64,000 nucleotides of DNA from Coprococcus phoceensis. GTDB lineage: Bacteria; Bacillota; Clostridia; Lachnospirales; Lachnospiraceae. How positions within the stretch are numbered: position 1 is the stretch's first letter; each line of letters begins with the position of its first letter. Below, piece after piece: positions 35,753 through 44,303 of the stretch. Location: NCBI RefSeq assembly GCF_900104635.1, contig NZ_FNWC01000007.1, forward strand, positions 1,463,421 to 1,527,420, given 5' to 3'. The notes beneath the pieces were generated by a model. That model was not told where the DNA came from, searched no databases, and saw nothing but the letters and a program-made list of their open reading frames with translations. A program made the position numbers and the translations under genes.

Positions 35753-36700
35753 TTTTACTAATTTTTGATTCAGCGGGTAATCTGAAAACAACCTTTCGAT
35801 ACATTCCTCATACACATGCCGTTTTTCTGCCTTTTTGATCTTCTTGGCAGCCTTCTCTGCTCCTTCAAATAAATGTATCATGAAAAACCACAATTCTTTC
35901 ATCTTAAAAAGAACCGCCCGGTCTCCCGAAAGAACTTCCTGATTCTTCCTGTAAAATTCATCATGAAATGCACGCAATACTTCTTTATCTAAGCTTTTAC
36001 CCTCACAAATCAGATTCAAAAGTCCTGGATTTACCATCACCCCGCGCCCAAGCATCACACGCTCCACCTGCGGATACTCCTTTTCAAACGCTTCAAAATG
36101 CGACTTAATAAACAGGTCCCCATTATAGCAAAGCCGATTTTTGCTTTCTTTCACTGCCTGTCCAAATACTTCCATATTTGGTTTGTTCTTATAAAAATCT
36201 GCCCTCACCCTCGGATGGATAATCAGTTCTTCCATCTCGAACTTATTATAAATGTTTAAAAGCCGCTCAAATTCTCCTGGATGCTCCACCCCGATTCTTG
36301 TCTTGATGGAAATCTTTGATTCTGTCCGCTCAAAAATTTCGTATAGAAAGCGTTCCAGCTCATCCGGATATCCCAAAAAGCCGGATCCTTTTTTCTTTGC
36401 GGTAACTGTCCCAGACGGACATCCCAAATTCAAATTGATTTCTTCATATCCATACTCCCGAAACTCCTGTGCCGTCCGGATAAAATCCTCCGCATTATTA
36501 GTCAGAATCTGCGGGACCACACAAAGCCCTTGATTGTGCTGTGGCAGAATTTCTTTCAACTCTTTCGGTTTGAATCCACGATTTGGATGCGGTACGATAA
36601 ACGGAGTAAAATATTTATCCATTGGATGGAAAAAATGATGGTATACATTCCGATAAACATATGTCGTCAGCCCCTCCAACGGCGCCAGATAAAATTTCAT
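35750..36700 (-). CDS. tRNA-dihydrouridine synthase family protein
   Basis: A 316-residue FMN enzyme of the Dus family, which reduces uridines in tRNA D-loops. APLEGLTTYVYR at the N-terminus, QILTNNAEDF near 65, the catalytic Cys in LNLGCPSGTVTAKKKGSG near 95, IIHPRVR near 165, and the FMN phosphate region YNGDLF and MLGRGVMVNPGL follow. It is closest in look to DusB/DusC-like short forms; tRNA position specificity is not predictable. Confidence 0.92.
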   Translation of the reverse strand: MKFYLAPLEGLTTYVYRNVYHHFFHPMDKYFTPFIVPHPNRGFKPKELKEILPQHNQGLCVVPQILTNNAEDFIRTAQEFREYGYEEINLNLGCPSGTVTAKKKGSGFLGYPDELERFLYEIFERTESKISIKTRIGVEHPGEFERLLNIYNKFEMEELIIHPRVRADFYKNKPNMEVFGQAVKESKNRLCYNGDLFIKSHFEAFEKEYPQVERVMLGRGVMVNPGLLNLICEGKSLDKEVLRAFHDEFYRKNQEVLSGDRAVLFKMKELWFFMIHLFEGAEKAAKKIKKAEKRHVYEECIERLFSDYPLNQKLVK

Positions 36701-36717
36701 AATTGTCTTCTCCTCTT

Positions 36718-38343
36718 CTAACGAATTTTAAATGTCTTCGGTGCAAACCGAAACACGCAAAAATATGACAGCGGAATAAAGATGATTGTCACAGCAAGCA
36801 CTCCCAATGTAAACAGCCATGAACCTGTCTGTATCTGCAGACAAAGATAGCATCCAAAATACACCAGTGCATTTACCACCGAAAAAATAGGGCTTTTCAC
36901 CGTCTTTTCTTCTGTATATGGCTGCGTGATATAGTACATAAACAGATGAAACAGACAGAAAAATGCGGATAATAGCAAGGAGCCTGCCATCAACGGTATC
37001 ACTTTCCAAACAGCTAGTATCTCACCACACAGAAGAGTCCAAAGAAGAAGCATCCCGCAGATTATAGCCGCCGGAACTGCATCTAGCATCAATAATTTTC
37101 TAAGGCGTATCTTAAAATTTTTCAAGATTGCATCTGCTTCCCGGTAATATCCATATTTCAGCAGACTGATATCACAGTTAAAAAACATTGCCTTACAAAT
37201 TCTTCCACCTGTGGACTCCAAATACATGACAAATACCATGACCGGCATCATCTGCGTCATCGCCTCAAATGTCTTTTGTTTCATCTGCTCTCCCACAAAT
37301 AACAATGCCACTGCCCCAATCAGTCCAACTGCCAAGATGATGATGATTCTGCTTTTGACCGCTCTTGAAACAATTCTTTTATGGCGTTCAAAGAAAATGG
37401 CATTCAAATAGTCATACCCTTCTTTTTCCTCGTATTTTCTCGAGCGCAGTTCCTCTTTGGAAATATCCTTATCCTGAATCTGCACATCTGCAGCCCGAGC
37501 CTCTTTTACCGCATCATCCTGCTCTAAAAAATCTTTCAGGCTGACCATCTTTTTCGCAAAAATCGTATATCCCCCATACTTCCACACTTTCGAGAAACAA
37601 AACATTCCTACTAACGTGAAACTCAAAAAGACAACAACTTCTGCCATCACATATCTATCAAAAAACAACCTTGGGACTGCTGCCGCCACTCCATATCCGA
37701 GTGCTAATATGATTCCAAACATTAAAAATGTTTTTCCTAAAGATTTCCAAAATACTTTTTTCCCTTTTTTCTCGGAATGTCGATAGTGTTGTAAAATTCC
37801 GGCATGCCCAATGTATCGTGTAAAAAACAATGATACAACAAACAACGCAGATTCCGCTCCAAATCCAAACCACAATAGCGGTACTAAAAAGCAGATGGTA
37901 TCTTTCACTCCTTTTAGTACCATCTTGGAGCGATAATGCTGTGCCGCCGGAATCCGCATCACATGCAGCAACACATAATCCTTTTTTGCCCCTTCCGTCA
38001 GGTTTGACACCAAAAAACTTCCCGGCAAAAAAGAGAAAATTAAAAACAAGTAGACCATTACTGCTTTTTGATCTACAAAAATCCCTTCTTTTTCCCAAAA
38101 TCCCTGAATCCAATTCGCCGGCAGCTTAATCATCAGCAAAAAGTACAAAAATGTACCAACAAATGCACCTATCACGGAAAACACAACCGGTATGGCACCA
38201 ATCGCCTTCTTGATATCCGTCTCTCCATACAGACGGTACGGTATTTTCTCTCCGACAAGCGGTAATTTTCTCACATAATAGAGCAGAACATTGACCTGCT
38301 GCACAAAGACAAGCATCCTTCCCTGAATGATGGTATTAATCAT
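36718..38343 (-). CDS. ABC transporter membrane protein
   Basis: A 541-residue polytopic protein with about ten to twelve hydrophobic segments in two halves, separated by a charged cytoplasmic loop near residues 265-330 (KEARAADVQIQDKDISKEELRSRKYEEKE region). Not matched to a named transporter. It overlaps the ATPase gene upstream by 8 nt, so the two form one ABC unit, likely an exporter because no binding protein is present. Both are probably controlled from the palindromic promoter at 39060-39120. Confidence 0.75.
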   Translation of the reverse strand: MINTIIQGRMLVFVQQVNVLLYYVRKLPLVGEKIPYRLYGETDIKKAIGAIPVVFSVIGAFVGTFLYFLLMIKLPANWIQGFWEKEGIFVDQKAVMVYLFLIFSFLPGSFLVSNLTEGAKKDYVLLHVMRIPAAQHYRSKMVLKGVKDTICFLVPLLWFGFGAESALFVVSLFFTRYIGHAGILQHYRHSEKKGKKVFWKSLGKTFLMFGIILALGYGVAAAVPRLFFDRYVMAEVVVFLSFTLVGMFCFSKVWKYGGYTIFAKKMVSLKDFLEQDDAVKEARAADVQIQDKDISKEELRSRKYEEKEGYDYLNAIFFERHKRIVSRAVKSRIIIILAVGLIGAVALLFVGEQMKQKTFEAMTQMMPVMVFVMYLESTGGRICKAMFFNCDISLLKYGYYREADAILKNFKIRLRKLLMLDAVPAAIICGMLLLWTLLCGEILAVWKVIPLMAGSLLLSAFFCLFHLFMYYITQPYTEEKTVKSPIFSVVNALVYFGCYLCLQIQTGSWLFTLGVLAVTIIFIPLSYFCVFRFAPKTFKIR

Positions 38344-39037
38344 GCTGTTCCTCCTTCAGCGCCTCAAAAATCTTCTCTTCAAATTCAGGCGCCCCAATCA
38401 TATTGTGGTCAATTGCCTCCAGTTTTCCCTGATTCAAAATGACAATCTCATCACATAGATCCTCTGCAAGTTCCAAAATATGTGTCGAAAAAATAATGAT
38501 GTGATCTTGCTTCATCGCTTTTAACATCTGCTTAATCTCATGCGCCACAACGACATCAAAAGAAGTCAAAGGCTCATCCAGCAGAATCACCGGAGGCTTC
38601 GTAATCAAAAAGCAGATCATCTGCATTTTATTTTTCATTCCATGCGAGTAATCCTTAATCAGACGGTACCAGTCTTCTTCTTTGATCTTAATCATATCAA
38701 AGTACTCCGGAATTGACTTTTTATCCTTAATCTTATCTTTATTGATATCAATATAAAACTTGAGAAATTCATATCCTGTCAAAAATTCTGGTAAAATCGG
38801 ATGCGCATATGTAAATCCGATTTGTGAAAAGTCCAAAATATCATCCGCTCCGTCATATAACGCAATCTCACCGTCACAGGAAATCTCTTTGCTGATACAA
38901 TTGAAAAGTGTTGTCTTTCCTGCCCCGTTTCTTCCCAACAGACCATATATCTTTCCTTTTTCAAACACAAAACTTGCACCTTTCAGAACTTGTTTTTGAT
39001 CAAATGCCTTCTGCACTTCTCTGAGTTCCAACCTCAT
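38336..39037 (-). CDS. ABC transporter ATP-binding protein
   Basis: A 233-residue ATPase: Walker A GRNGAGKTT near residue 36, Q-loop substitute IGFTYAHP, signature YSHGMKNKMQ (degenerate LSGGQ, as in ABC-2 exporters), Walker B VILLDEPLTSFD, and switch FSTHIL. It is first in a two-gene unit with the membrane protein. The degenerate signature and the gene context suggest a drug or lantibiotic-type exporter; substrate unknown. Confidence 0.88.
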   Translation of the reverse strand: MRLELREVQKAFDQKQVLKGASFVFEKGKIYGLLGRNGAGKTTLFNCISKEISCDGEIALYDGADDILDFSQIGFTYAHPILPEFLTGYEFLKFYIDINKDKIKDKKSIPEYFDMIKIKEEDWYRLIKDYSHGMKNKMQMICFLITKPPVILLDEPLTSFDVVVAHEIKQMLKAMKQDHIIIFSTHILELAEDLCDEIVILNQGKLEAIDHNMIGAPEFEEKIFEALKEEQHD

Positions 39038-39059
39038 ATCTCCACTTCCTCTCCAAATA

Positions 39060-39120
39060 AAAAAGTAATATTGTATTATTATTTTAATACAATATTACTT
39101 TTTCTTCTTTTATTTGTCAA
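39060..39120 (-). promoter_or_regulatory. Promoter overlapped by a perfect 19-bp inverted repeat (operator)
   Basis: Minus strand TTGACA (39115-39120), 17-bp spacer, TAATAT (39092-39097). The -10 lies inside a perfect inverted repeat: AAAAAGTAATATTGTATTA at 39060-39078 and its complement at 39085-39103 with a 6-nt loop. It fits a repressor site for the ABC operon. It could also end transcription from the GH25 gene upstream, though the stem is very A+T rich. Confidence 0.65.
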
Positions 39121-39140
39121 TATATTCTTTTGTACCGACT

Positions 39141-40556
39141 CTATTGTACAACTTCCAAATAGCTGCTGATACAATATAAAGTCTGTCCATTATATTCTAC
39201 TCTGGACCACCCTTCGTTCGACACGCCGGTACGCACGATGACTTCCCCATTTTTTAATTCTGCAATAACTTCTGATGGCGACTCCACACTAGGACGATTG
39301 CGAAGATTTGTCACTTCTTTTGCCGTCACATTTTCAGATACATCCGTAAACTTTGTCTTAAACTCACTTTCAGTCTCCCGCGGCGTCACATAACTCAAAT
39401 CTGTTGTCAGATAATTGCTGACACAGTACACAGTCTGCCCATTGTAGATTATTCTCGACCAGCCGTTATTTCCCACTCCTGTTCGAACTGCTGTCTCTCC
39501 GTTTTTCATGCTTCCTACGATATTATCATCACTTCCTTGTTCCATCGTACTTCGAAGATTCACCTCGTCTTTTGCCGTCACCTGCTCTTCCACTTCTGTA
39601 AAATTGACTCCCACCTCTACATTAGCTTCCACTTGCTCTGCTCCGTTTTCATCTACCGCCTGCTGGGACTGACTATATCCGAAATAAGCGACATTAAAGT
39701 CAACCGCACCTTTGATTCCGTCCAGTTTTCCCTGATTGGTGTACTGCCACATTACATGGTCACCTGTATAGTCAGATTTTGTTTTTTCCGGCCATGTCTG
39801 ATCCGAGTACTGTGCAACCCAGATACGATAATTTAAAGAAAGATCATCTGCATTCCACAAATTATTGTCATCCAGTTCATTTTTCGCTGCATAGAACATT
39901 CCTGTGTAAGATCCTTCTTCAATAGATTTGAGAAATGCATCTGCCAGTTTTGTCCGCTCCTCAACCGAAAGCTCAAACTGTCTGCTGGACGGATTTTGAA
40001 AACCTTCACAATTGTAAGCAACAGGATATGTCACCGGATATCCTGAAAGCAGATTCTTCGTCCATTCTGCCTCCTCTTTTGCCTCTTCCTCTGTCACTGC
40101 CGTGGAAAAGAAATAAGCTCCGATTTTCAGCCCATTTTTGGATGCTTCCTGCAGATTGTATTTCGCACAGGCATCTTCTTTAATCTCCCCGTTCTTCATA
40201 CCACGATATCCCACACGGATCATCGCAAAATCAATTCCGCTGTCCGCAACTGCCTTCCAGTCGATATTCCCCTGAAATTCAGAGACATCGATTCCGGTTG
40301 TGATCTCATCTGTCTCATATTGAGATGCCTTCAAGTCCGGAAGCTGCACTTTTGCTTCCTCTTTTTCTTCTTCGATCTTTGCCTGCGGATCTTCCTGCGC
40401 ATTCTCCGCTTTGTTTTTTGCGTTGTTCTCTTTTTCATTCGCAAACAGAAAGTAACAAAAAACAGCCAATCCGATTACAATGATTGCCACACTGACAGAA
40501 ATCGCGATGATCATCTTTTTGTTTTTACGGTCTTTGTTGAAAAAATTTTTCTGCAT
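39141..40556 (-). CDS. GH25 lysozyme with two SH3-like domains, membrane-anchored
   Basis: A 471-residue protein with an N-terminal membrane helix (16-38), a charged linker, a GH25 muramidase domain at about 85-285 (TTGIDVSEFQGNIDWKAV with catalytic Asp), and two bacterial SH3 repeats at about 315-385 and 400-471 (KDEVNLRSTMEQGSDD; KEVTNLRNRPSVESPS). It should cleave the MurNAc-GlcNAc bond of peptidoglycan. The usual D-x-E pair reads NCE in PVAYNCEGF near residue 178, so one acidic residue appears to be replaced by Asn. Confidence 0.88.
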   Translation of the reverse strand: MQKNFFNKDRKNKKMIIAISVSVAIIVIGLAVFCYFLFANEKENNAKNKAENAQEDPQAKIEEEKEEAKVQLPDLKASQYETDEITTGIDVSEFQGNIDWKAVADSGIDFAMIRVGYRGMKNGEIKEDACAKYNLQEASKNGLKIGAYFFSTAVTEEEAKEEAEWTKNLLSGYPVTYPVAYNCEGFQNPSSRQFELSVEERTKLADAFLKSIEEGSYTGMFYAAKNELDDNNLWNADDLSLNYRIWVAQYSDQTWPEKTKSDYTGDHVMWQYTNQGKLDGIKGAVDFNVAYFGYSQSQQAVDENGAEQVEANVEVGVNFTEVEEQVTAKDEVNLRSTMEQGSDDNIVGSMKNGETAVRTGVGNNGWSRIIYNGQTVYCVSNYLTTDLSYVTPRETESEFKTKFTDVSENVTAKEVTNLRNRPSVESPSEVIAELKNGEVIVRTGVSNEGWSRVEYNGQTLYCISSYLEVVQ

Positions 40557-40571
40557 CTTTGTATCCTCCTC

Positions 40572-41042
40572 TTATCTTCTGCACGTCTTTCCGGTGTAAG
40601 ACTCTGCAATTACTTTTATCACAGCCACACTATCTGCCATCTGTTCTGAGATTTCAAACTCTTTTCCGGTCTGATGCCACATCAGTTTGGAAAGAGCTAA
40701 ACGCTTTTCCTCTGTATGTTCAAGAATCGTCGCTTTTCCGTTTCCCATCACGCAAGCATATTCATAACCATATGCACAAGGTGTATTTGCCTCAATCAGC
40801 GCATGTTCACAGTCCATCTCAAAACACACCTTCAAATTTTTTTGAATTGCACGCAGCTTTCTTCCTTCCTTTGCACTGTGAAAATAGAGCGCTAAAGATT
40901 CTTCTTCAAATTCATAACCAAAATTTAACGGCACCAGATACAAGCCTTCTTCGTCCTGCATGGCAAGTCTGCATACTTTACATTTCTCTATGATATCTCT
41001 GATTTCCTCTATGTCTGTGATCTCTCTGTCTTTTCTTCTCAT
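40572..41042 (-). CDS. Pyridoxamine 5'-phosphate oxidase-family protein (NimA-like)
   Basis: A 156-residue split-barrel flavoprotein of the Nim/PNPOx-like group. Pattern: CKVCRLAMQDEEGLYLVPLNFGYEF near the N-terminus, LYFHSAKEGRKL near 50, and CFEMD near 72. Nim proteins reduce nitro groups or handle heme or flavin; the role here is unknown. It is the last gene of the BlaI-controlled unit and its start overlaps the stop of the acetyltransferase gene (TGATG). An ATG one codon earlier (41045) is also possible. Confidence 0.85.
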   Translation of the reverse strand: MRRKDREITDIEEIRDIIEKCKVCRLAMQDEEGLYLVPLNFGYEFEEESLALYFHSAKEGRKLRAIQKNLKVCFEMDCEHALIEANTPCAYGYEYACVMGNGKATILEHTEEKRLALSKLMWHQTGKEFEISEQMADSVAVIKVIAESYTGKTCRR

Positions 41043-41632
41043 CATATTCCTCTTTTCATTTTATCATATTTCATCTCATCAAACCATATAACTTTCTCCG
41101 GTTTTTCCACATGTTCCCCAATATATTTTTCCATCCACACCAAGTCATACCAGCGTCCAAATTTGTACCCACATCTACGAAATCTGCCCACAAATCGATA
41201 TCCCATATGGTTGTGGAACTCTACACTGTTTTTGGTCAAATAAGGATCATCATCATCCACATACGCAATGCAGGCATTCAGATTCAATATATTCTGTTCC
41301 GATAAAATTTTCTCCAACGCCTCATACAGCATTCTTCCAATTCCATCTTTTCTCCCATCCTGCCGAACATAAATGGCTGTCTCCACAGACCGGTCACATG
41401 CTGCCCGCTCATTGAACACCCCCGCGTAAGCATATCCAATCAGTTCTCCGTCTCTCTCCGCTGCCAAATAGGGATGCCTCTTTAAAATATGTTCTATTCT
41501 GTCTCGAAACTCTTCCACCGTCGGAACCTCATACTCGAATGTAATCGCAGTGTGCTTCACATATGGTGCATAAATTTTCAAAAGTTCCTCTGCATCTTCG
41601 GGTTTCGCAATTCTGATAACACTCTTTGACAT
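41042..41632 (-). CDS. GNAT N-acetyltransferase (phosphinothricin acetyltransferase-like)
   Basis: A 196-residue GNAT. The pattern of the Pat/Bar/YncA group is clear: IRIAKPEDAEELLKIYAPYV at the N-terminus, TITFEYEVPT-type TAITFEYEVPTVEEF, GYAYAGVFNERAA, the acetyl-CoA loop VRQDGRKDGIGRMLYEALE near 100, and HNHMGYRFVGRFRRCGYKFGRWYDLVWME. The ATG at 41632 follows GGAGGAG. It is in the same run as the BlaI-type repressor, so it may detoxify an amine compound that induces the operon. Confidence 0.88.
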   Translation of the reverse strand: MSKSVIRIAKPEDAEELLKIYAPYVKHTAITFEYEVPTVEEFRDRIEHILKRHPYLAAERDGELIGYAYAGVFNERAACDRSVETAIYVRQDGRKDGIGRMLYEALEKILSEQNILNLNACIAYVDDDDPYLTKNSVEFHNHMGYRFVGRFRRCGYKFGRWYDLVWMEKYIGEHVEKPEKVIWFDEMKYDKMKRGI

Positions 41633-41633
41633 A

Positions 41634-42023
41634 TCACTCCTCCTCTGATTTTGTACTGATCTCATCCAAAAATTCTCTCAGTTCCTTTACATCCTGTCTG
41701 GAAAGTTCGTCGCCATCATATAGTGATACGACAAAATTTTTTAAGGAATTACGGTATAGTTTATCTAAAATATGTTTACTCTCTCTTCTCGAAAATTCTT
41801 CGTAAGATACAATCGGTTCATAAAAATTAGATTTTCCGTTTTTTTCACAGGAGAGATATCCTTTTTCTACAAGCCTTGACAAAAACGTCAAAATCGACGT
41901 CTTTTTCCAGCCTTTTTTTTCTCCAAATACCTCCTCAAGATAGGATGCTGTAATGGAATTCTTATTTTCCGCATTCCATATTGCCATCATAATTTCCTGT
42001 TCTGACTCTGAAATCTTTTTCAT
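41634..42023 (-). CDS. BlaI/MecI/CopY-family transcriptional repressor
   Basis: A 129-residue winged-helix repressor. ISESEQEIMMAIWN at the N-terminus and TSILTFLSRLVEKGYLSCEKNGK (recognition helix and wing) are diagnostic, and the C-terminal helices give the dimer interface. No blaR1/mecR1 sensor protease and no Cys-x-Cys copper motif are present, so the inducing signal is unclear. Two TACATATGTA sites upstream of the operon match the TACA-NN-TGTA box of this family, implying autoregulation. ATG at 42023 with GGAG upstream. Confidence 0.9.
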   Translation of the reverse strand: MKKISESEQEIMMAIWNAENKNSITASYLEEVFGEKKGWKKTSILTFLSRLVEKGYLSCEKNGKSNFYEPIVSYEEFSRRESKHILDKLYRNSLKNFVVSLYDGDELSRQDVKELREFLDEISTKSEEE

Positions 42024-42039
42024 CTTCACTTCTCCGTTT

Positions 42040-42249
42040 CTACTCTGTTTTTAAAATAAGCGGCATGAGCTGTTCTGTACAGATACGCTCTTTTACACCG
42101 CCCTCCGGACCATAAGAAATTTTCTTTTTCTTTGCGCCGACTTCCTCACCACATACCCAAAAACTTCCATCTTTTTTTCTGATATACATTCTCTCTTCCA
42201 CTTCATCTATAGATACTTCCAACACATCAAAAAATAGTTTCTGATACAT
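42040..42249 (-). CDS. Small protein of unknown function, first gene of the BlaI operon
   Basis: A 69-residue acidic/basic protein without membrane segments, not recognised. The middle part (MYIRKKDGSFWVCGEEVGAKKKKISYGPEGG) looks like two beta-hairpins. It begins just downstream of the BlaI operators with a GAGGGG ribosome site and ends 17 bp before the repressor gene. Its position makes it a real and primary target of the repressor rather than a random frame. Confidence 0.6.
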   Translation of the reverse strand: MYQKLFFDVLEVSIDEVEERMYIRKKDGSFWVCGEEVGAKKKKISYGPEGGVKERICTEQLMPLILKTE

Positions 42250-42264
42250 AGAACCCCTCACTTT

Positions 42265-42313
42265 CTACATATGTAGTATATTTACATACTACATATGTAG
42301 AACAAAAAGTCAA
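42265..42313 (-). promoter_or_regulatory. BlaI-type operators (two TACATATGTA boxes) with promoter
   Basis: CTACATATGTAG occurs twice, at 42265-42276 and 42289-42300, centres 24 bp apart. A minus-strand promoter TTGACT (42308-42313), 16-bp spacer, TAGTAT (42286-42291) overlaps the upstream box, and the other lies near the expected start site. Binding would block transcription. Confidence 0.8.
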
Positions 42314-42352
42314 TTATTTTTTCTGCTTTCAATATTTTCCCATCGCAGCAAT

Positions 42353-42405
42353 GCAAACAGTATATAACACTTGACAACAGCTTTTAACTGTTATATACTG
42401 TTTGC
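42353..42405 (+). promoter_or_regulatory. Promoter and 16-bp inverted repeat operator of the GntR/ABC operon
   Basis: GCAAACAGTATATAAC (42353-42368) and its exact complement (42390-42405) flank a canonical promoter, TTGACA (42371-42376), 17 bp, TATACT (42394-42399). The repeat arms cover the -10 and the region just upstream of the -35, a likely site for the YtrA-type regulator encoded next. Confidence 0.8.
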
Positions 42406-42424
42406 ACAAAGGAGGAACACAAGT

Positions 42425-42796
42425 ATGAAACTTATCATAAACAATTCCTCTATGGTTCCCATCTACGAGCAGCTTGTAGATCAGATCAAATTGCTCATTC
42501 GAAGTGGCGAACTGAGAGAGAATGATATCCTGCCATCCGTCCGCGCACTGTCAAAAGAATTAAAAATCAGTGCACTGACCGTCAAAAAGTCTTATGACAC
42601 ATTAGAGAGTGAAGGCTTTACCGTAACCGTACACGGAAAAGGAACATATGTAAAAGCAGTCAACACCGACCTTTTATTAGAAGAACAAAAGAAAGAGGTG
42701 GAGACTGATTTCGAACAGGCAATTCTAAAAGGCAGACGATACGGAATTAGTGATGAAGATTTGAAAAATTTATTTGAATTAATTATGGAGGGATAA
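42425..42796 (+). CDS. GntR-family transcriptional regulator, YtrA type
   Basis: A 123-residue regulator: an N-terminal winged helix (MVPIYEQLVDQIKLLIRSGELRENDILPSVR region, helix-turn-helix near 35-60 with LSKELKISALTVKKSYDTLE) and a short C-terminal helical tail instead of a large ligand domain, as in YtrA. The ATG follows AAAGGAGG. It is the first gene of an operon with an ABC ATPase and an ABC-2 permease and is expected to repress its own promoter until a wall-active compound is present. Confidence 0.9.
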   Translation: MKLIINNSSMVPIYEQLVDQIKLLIRSGELRENDILPSVRALSKELKISALTVKKSYDTLESEGFTVTVHGKGTYVKAVNTDLLLEEQKKEVETDFEQAILKGRRYGISDEDLKNLFELIMEG

Positions 42797-42800
42797 AACA

Positions 42801-43646
42801 ATGTTAAAAGTAGAACATTTGCAAAAACGATACAAACAGTTTTCTCTCAATTGTTCTTTGGAGATTAAATCTGGCTATGTAACCGGACTAATAGGACAAA
42901 ACGGTGCCGGAAAAAGTACAACATTTAAGGCTATTTTAGGATTGATTTCTATTGATGGCGGTGCCATTACACTTCTCGGAAAAGAGATTGAGAATTTTAC
43001 AGCAAAAGACAAGGAAGCTTTGGGTGTTGTCCTATCCGACTCCGGTTTCAGCGGATATCTGACAATCCGAGATATCGTTCCGGTTTTGGAACATTTGTAC
43101 CATAAATTTGACAAATATTTCTTTTTGGAACAGGTCAAAAAATACAACCTTCCACTGAATAAAAAAATCAAAGAATTTTCAACCGGTATGAAAGCAAAAT
43201 TAAAAGTGCTTGTGGCTATCTCCCACCATGCAAAACTGCTGATATTAGATGAACCAACTGCCGGATTGGATGTCATCGCCAGAGATGAACTACTTGAGTT
43301 GTTAAGAGAATTTATGGAAAAAGATGAAGACCGTGCAATCTTGATCAGCTCTCACATTTCCAGTGATCTGGAGACGCTATGTGATGATCTCTATATGATC
43401 CATGACGGAAAAATTATTCTTCACGAAGATACCGATGTATTATTGGGTGATTATGCGCTGTTAAAACTAGATGATACACAATATCATGCACTGGACAAAC
43501 AATATCTTCTGCGCTCCAAAAAAGAGCCTTTCGGATACAGCTGTCTCACAGACCAAAAACAGTATTATATAGAAAATTATCCCGATATCACGATTGAAAA
43601 GGGAACCATTGATGCTGTTATTACAATGATGATCAGGGGGGAATAA
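42801..43646 (+). CDS. ABC transporter ATP-binding protein (YtrB/BcrA-like)
   Basis: A 281-residue ATPase. Walker A GQNGAGKST near residue 35, signature FSTGMKAKLK near 133 (ABC-2 exporter style), Walker B LLILDEPTAGLD near 155, switch SSHISSD, and a C-terminal extension of about 70 residues after the ATPase core. It lies 4 nt after the regulator gene and 3 nt before the permease, so the three are one operon. Likely exports or responds to an antibiotic or lipid. Confidence 0.9.
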   Translation: MLKVEHLQKRYKQFSLNCSLEIKSGYVTGLIGQNGAGKSTTFKAILGLISIDGGAITLLGKEIENFTAKDKEALGVVLSDSGFSGYLTIRDIVPVLEHLYHKFDKYFFLEQVKKYNLPLNKKIKEFSTGMKAKLKVLVAISHHAKLLILDEPTAGLDVIARDELLELLREFMEKDEDRAILISSHISSDLETLCDDLYMIHDGKIILHEDTDVLLGDYALLKLDDTQYHALDKQYLLRSKKEPFGYSCLTDQKQYYIENYPDITIEKGTIDAVITMMIRGE

Positions 43647-43649
43647 AGA

Positions 43650-44300
43650 ATGAAAGGATTACTCATAAAAGATTTTAAATTAATGAAAATGCAGAAAAAC
43701 TTTTTTCTCATGATGATTGCAATCGTCATAGCAATCTCGTTTTTTCAAAATGAGATATCATTTCCACTAGGATTTTTGCCATTTGTCATATCACTTTTTT
43801 CTTTGAGTACGATCAGTTATGACGAGTTTGACAATGGAAATGCATTTTTATTCAGCCTTCCAATCAGCAGAAAAGATTATGTGAAAGAAAAATATCTGCT
43901 TTCTTTCCTGCTTGGTTTTGGTGCTCTGATCTTGGGCCTTCTGATCATCTGTGTGGCTAGCTTTCTAAAAGGAGACACGATTCCTGCGGATATCATTTGG
44001 GCTGCACTGATAATCCTATCAAGCCTCATCATAATACAGGCGATTATGCTCCCGTTTCAGCTAAAATATGGTCCTGAAAAGGCAAGAATCGCACTGATGG
44101 GAACATTCGGACTGATATTTGTAGCCGGAGTGATCTTTGTCAAGCTCACTCAAGCCGCAGGCGTTGGTACCGTCATCCTTGCAAAACTTTCTGCACTCCA
44201 TGTCGGGATCTTTGCTGCCGCCATCACACTGATTGCAGCTATATTTCTTTTCTTGTCTATGCAGGCTGCCATAAAAATTGTAGAGAAAAAAGAATTTTAA
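43650..44300 (+). CDS. ABC-2 transporter permease
   Basis: A 216-residue membrane protein with six hydrophobic segments. The N-terminal MKGLLIKDFKLMK and the LPISRKDYVKEKYLLS segment near 70 are typical of the ABC2_membrane_5 group found beside YtrB-like ATPases. Last gene of the GntR operon; convergent with the HAD phosphatase gene 3 nt away. Substrate unknown. Confidence 0.85.
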   Translation: MKGLLIKDFKLMKMQKNFFLMMIAIVIAISFFQNEISFPLGFLPFVISLFSLSTISYDEFDNGNAFLFSLPISRKDYVKEKYLLSFLLGFGALILGLLIICVASFLKGDTIPADIIWAALIILSSLIIIQAIMLPFQLKYGPEKARIALMGTFGLIFVAGVIFVKLTQAAGVGTVILAKLSALHVGIFAAAITLIAAIFLFLSMQAAIKIVEKKEF

Positions 44301-44303
44301 CCA

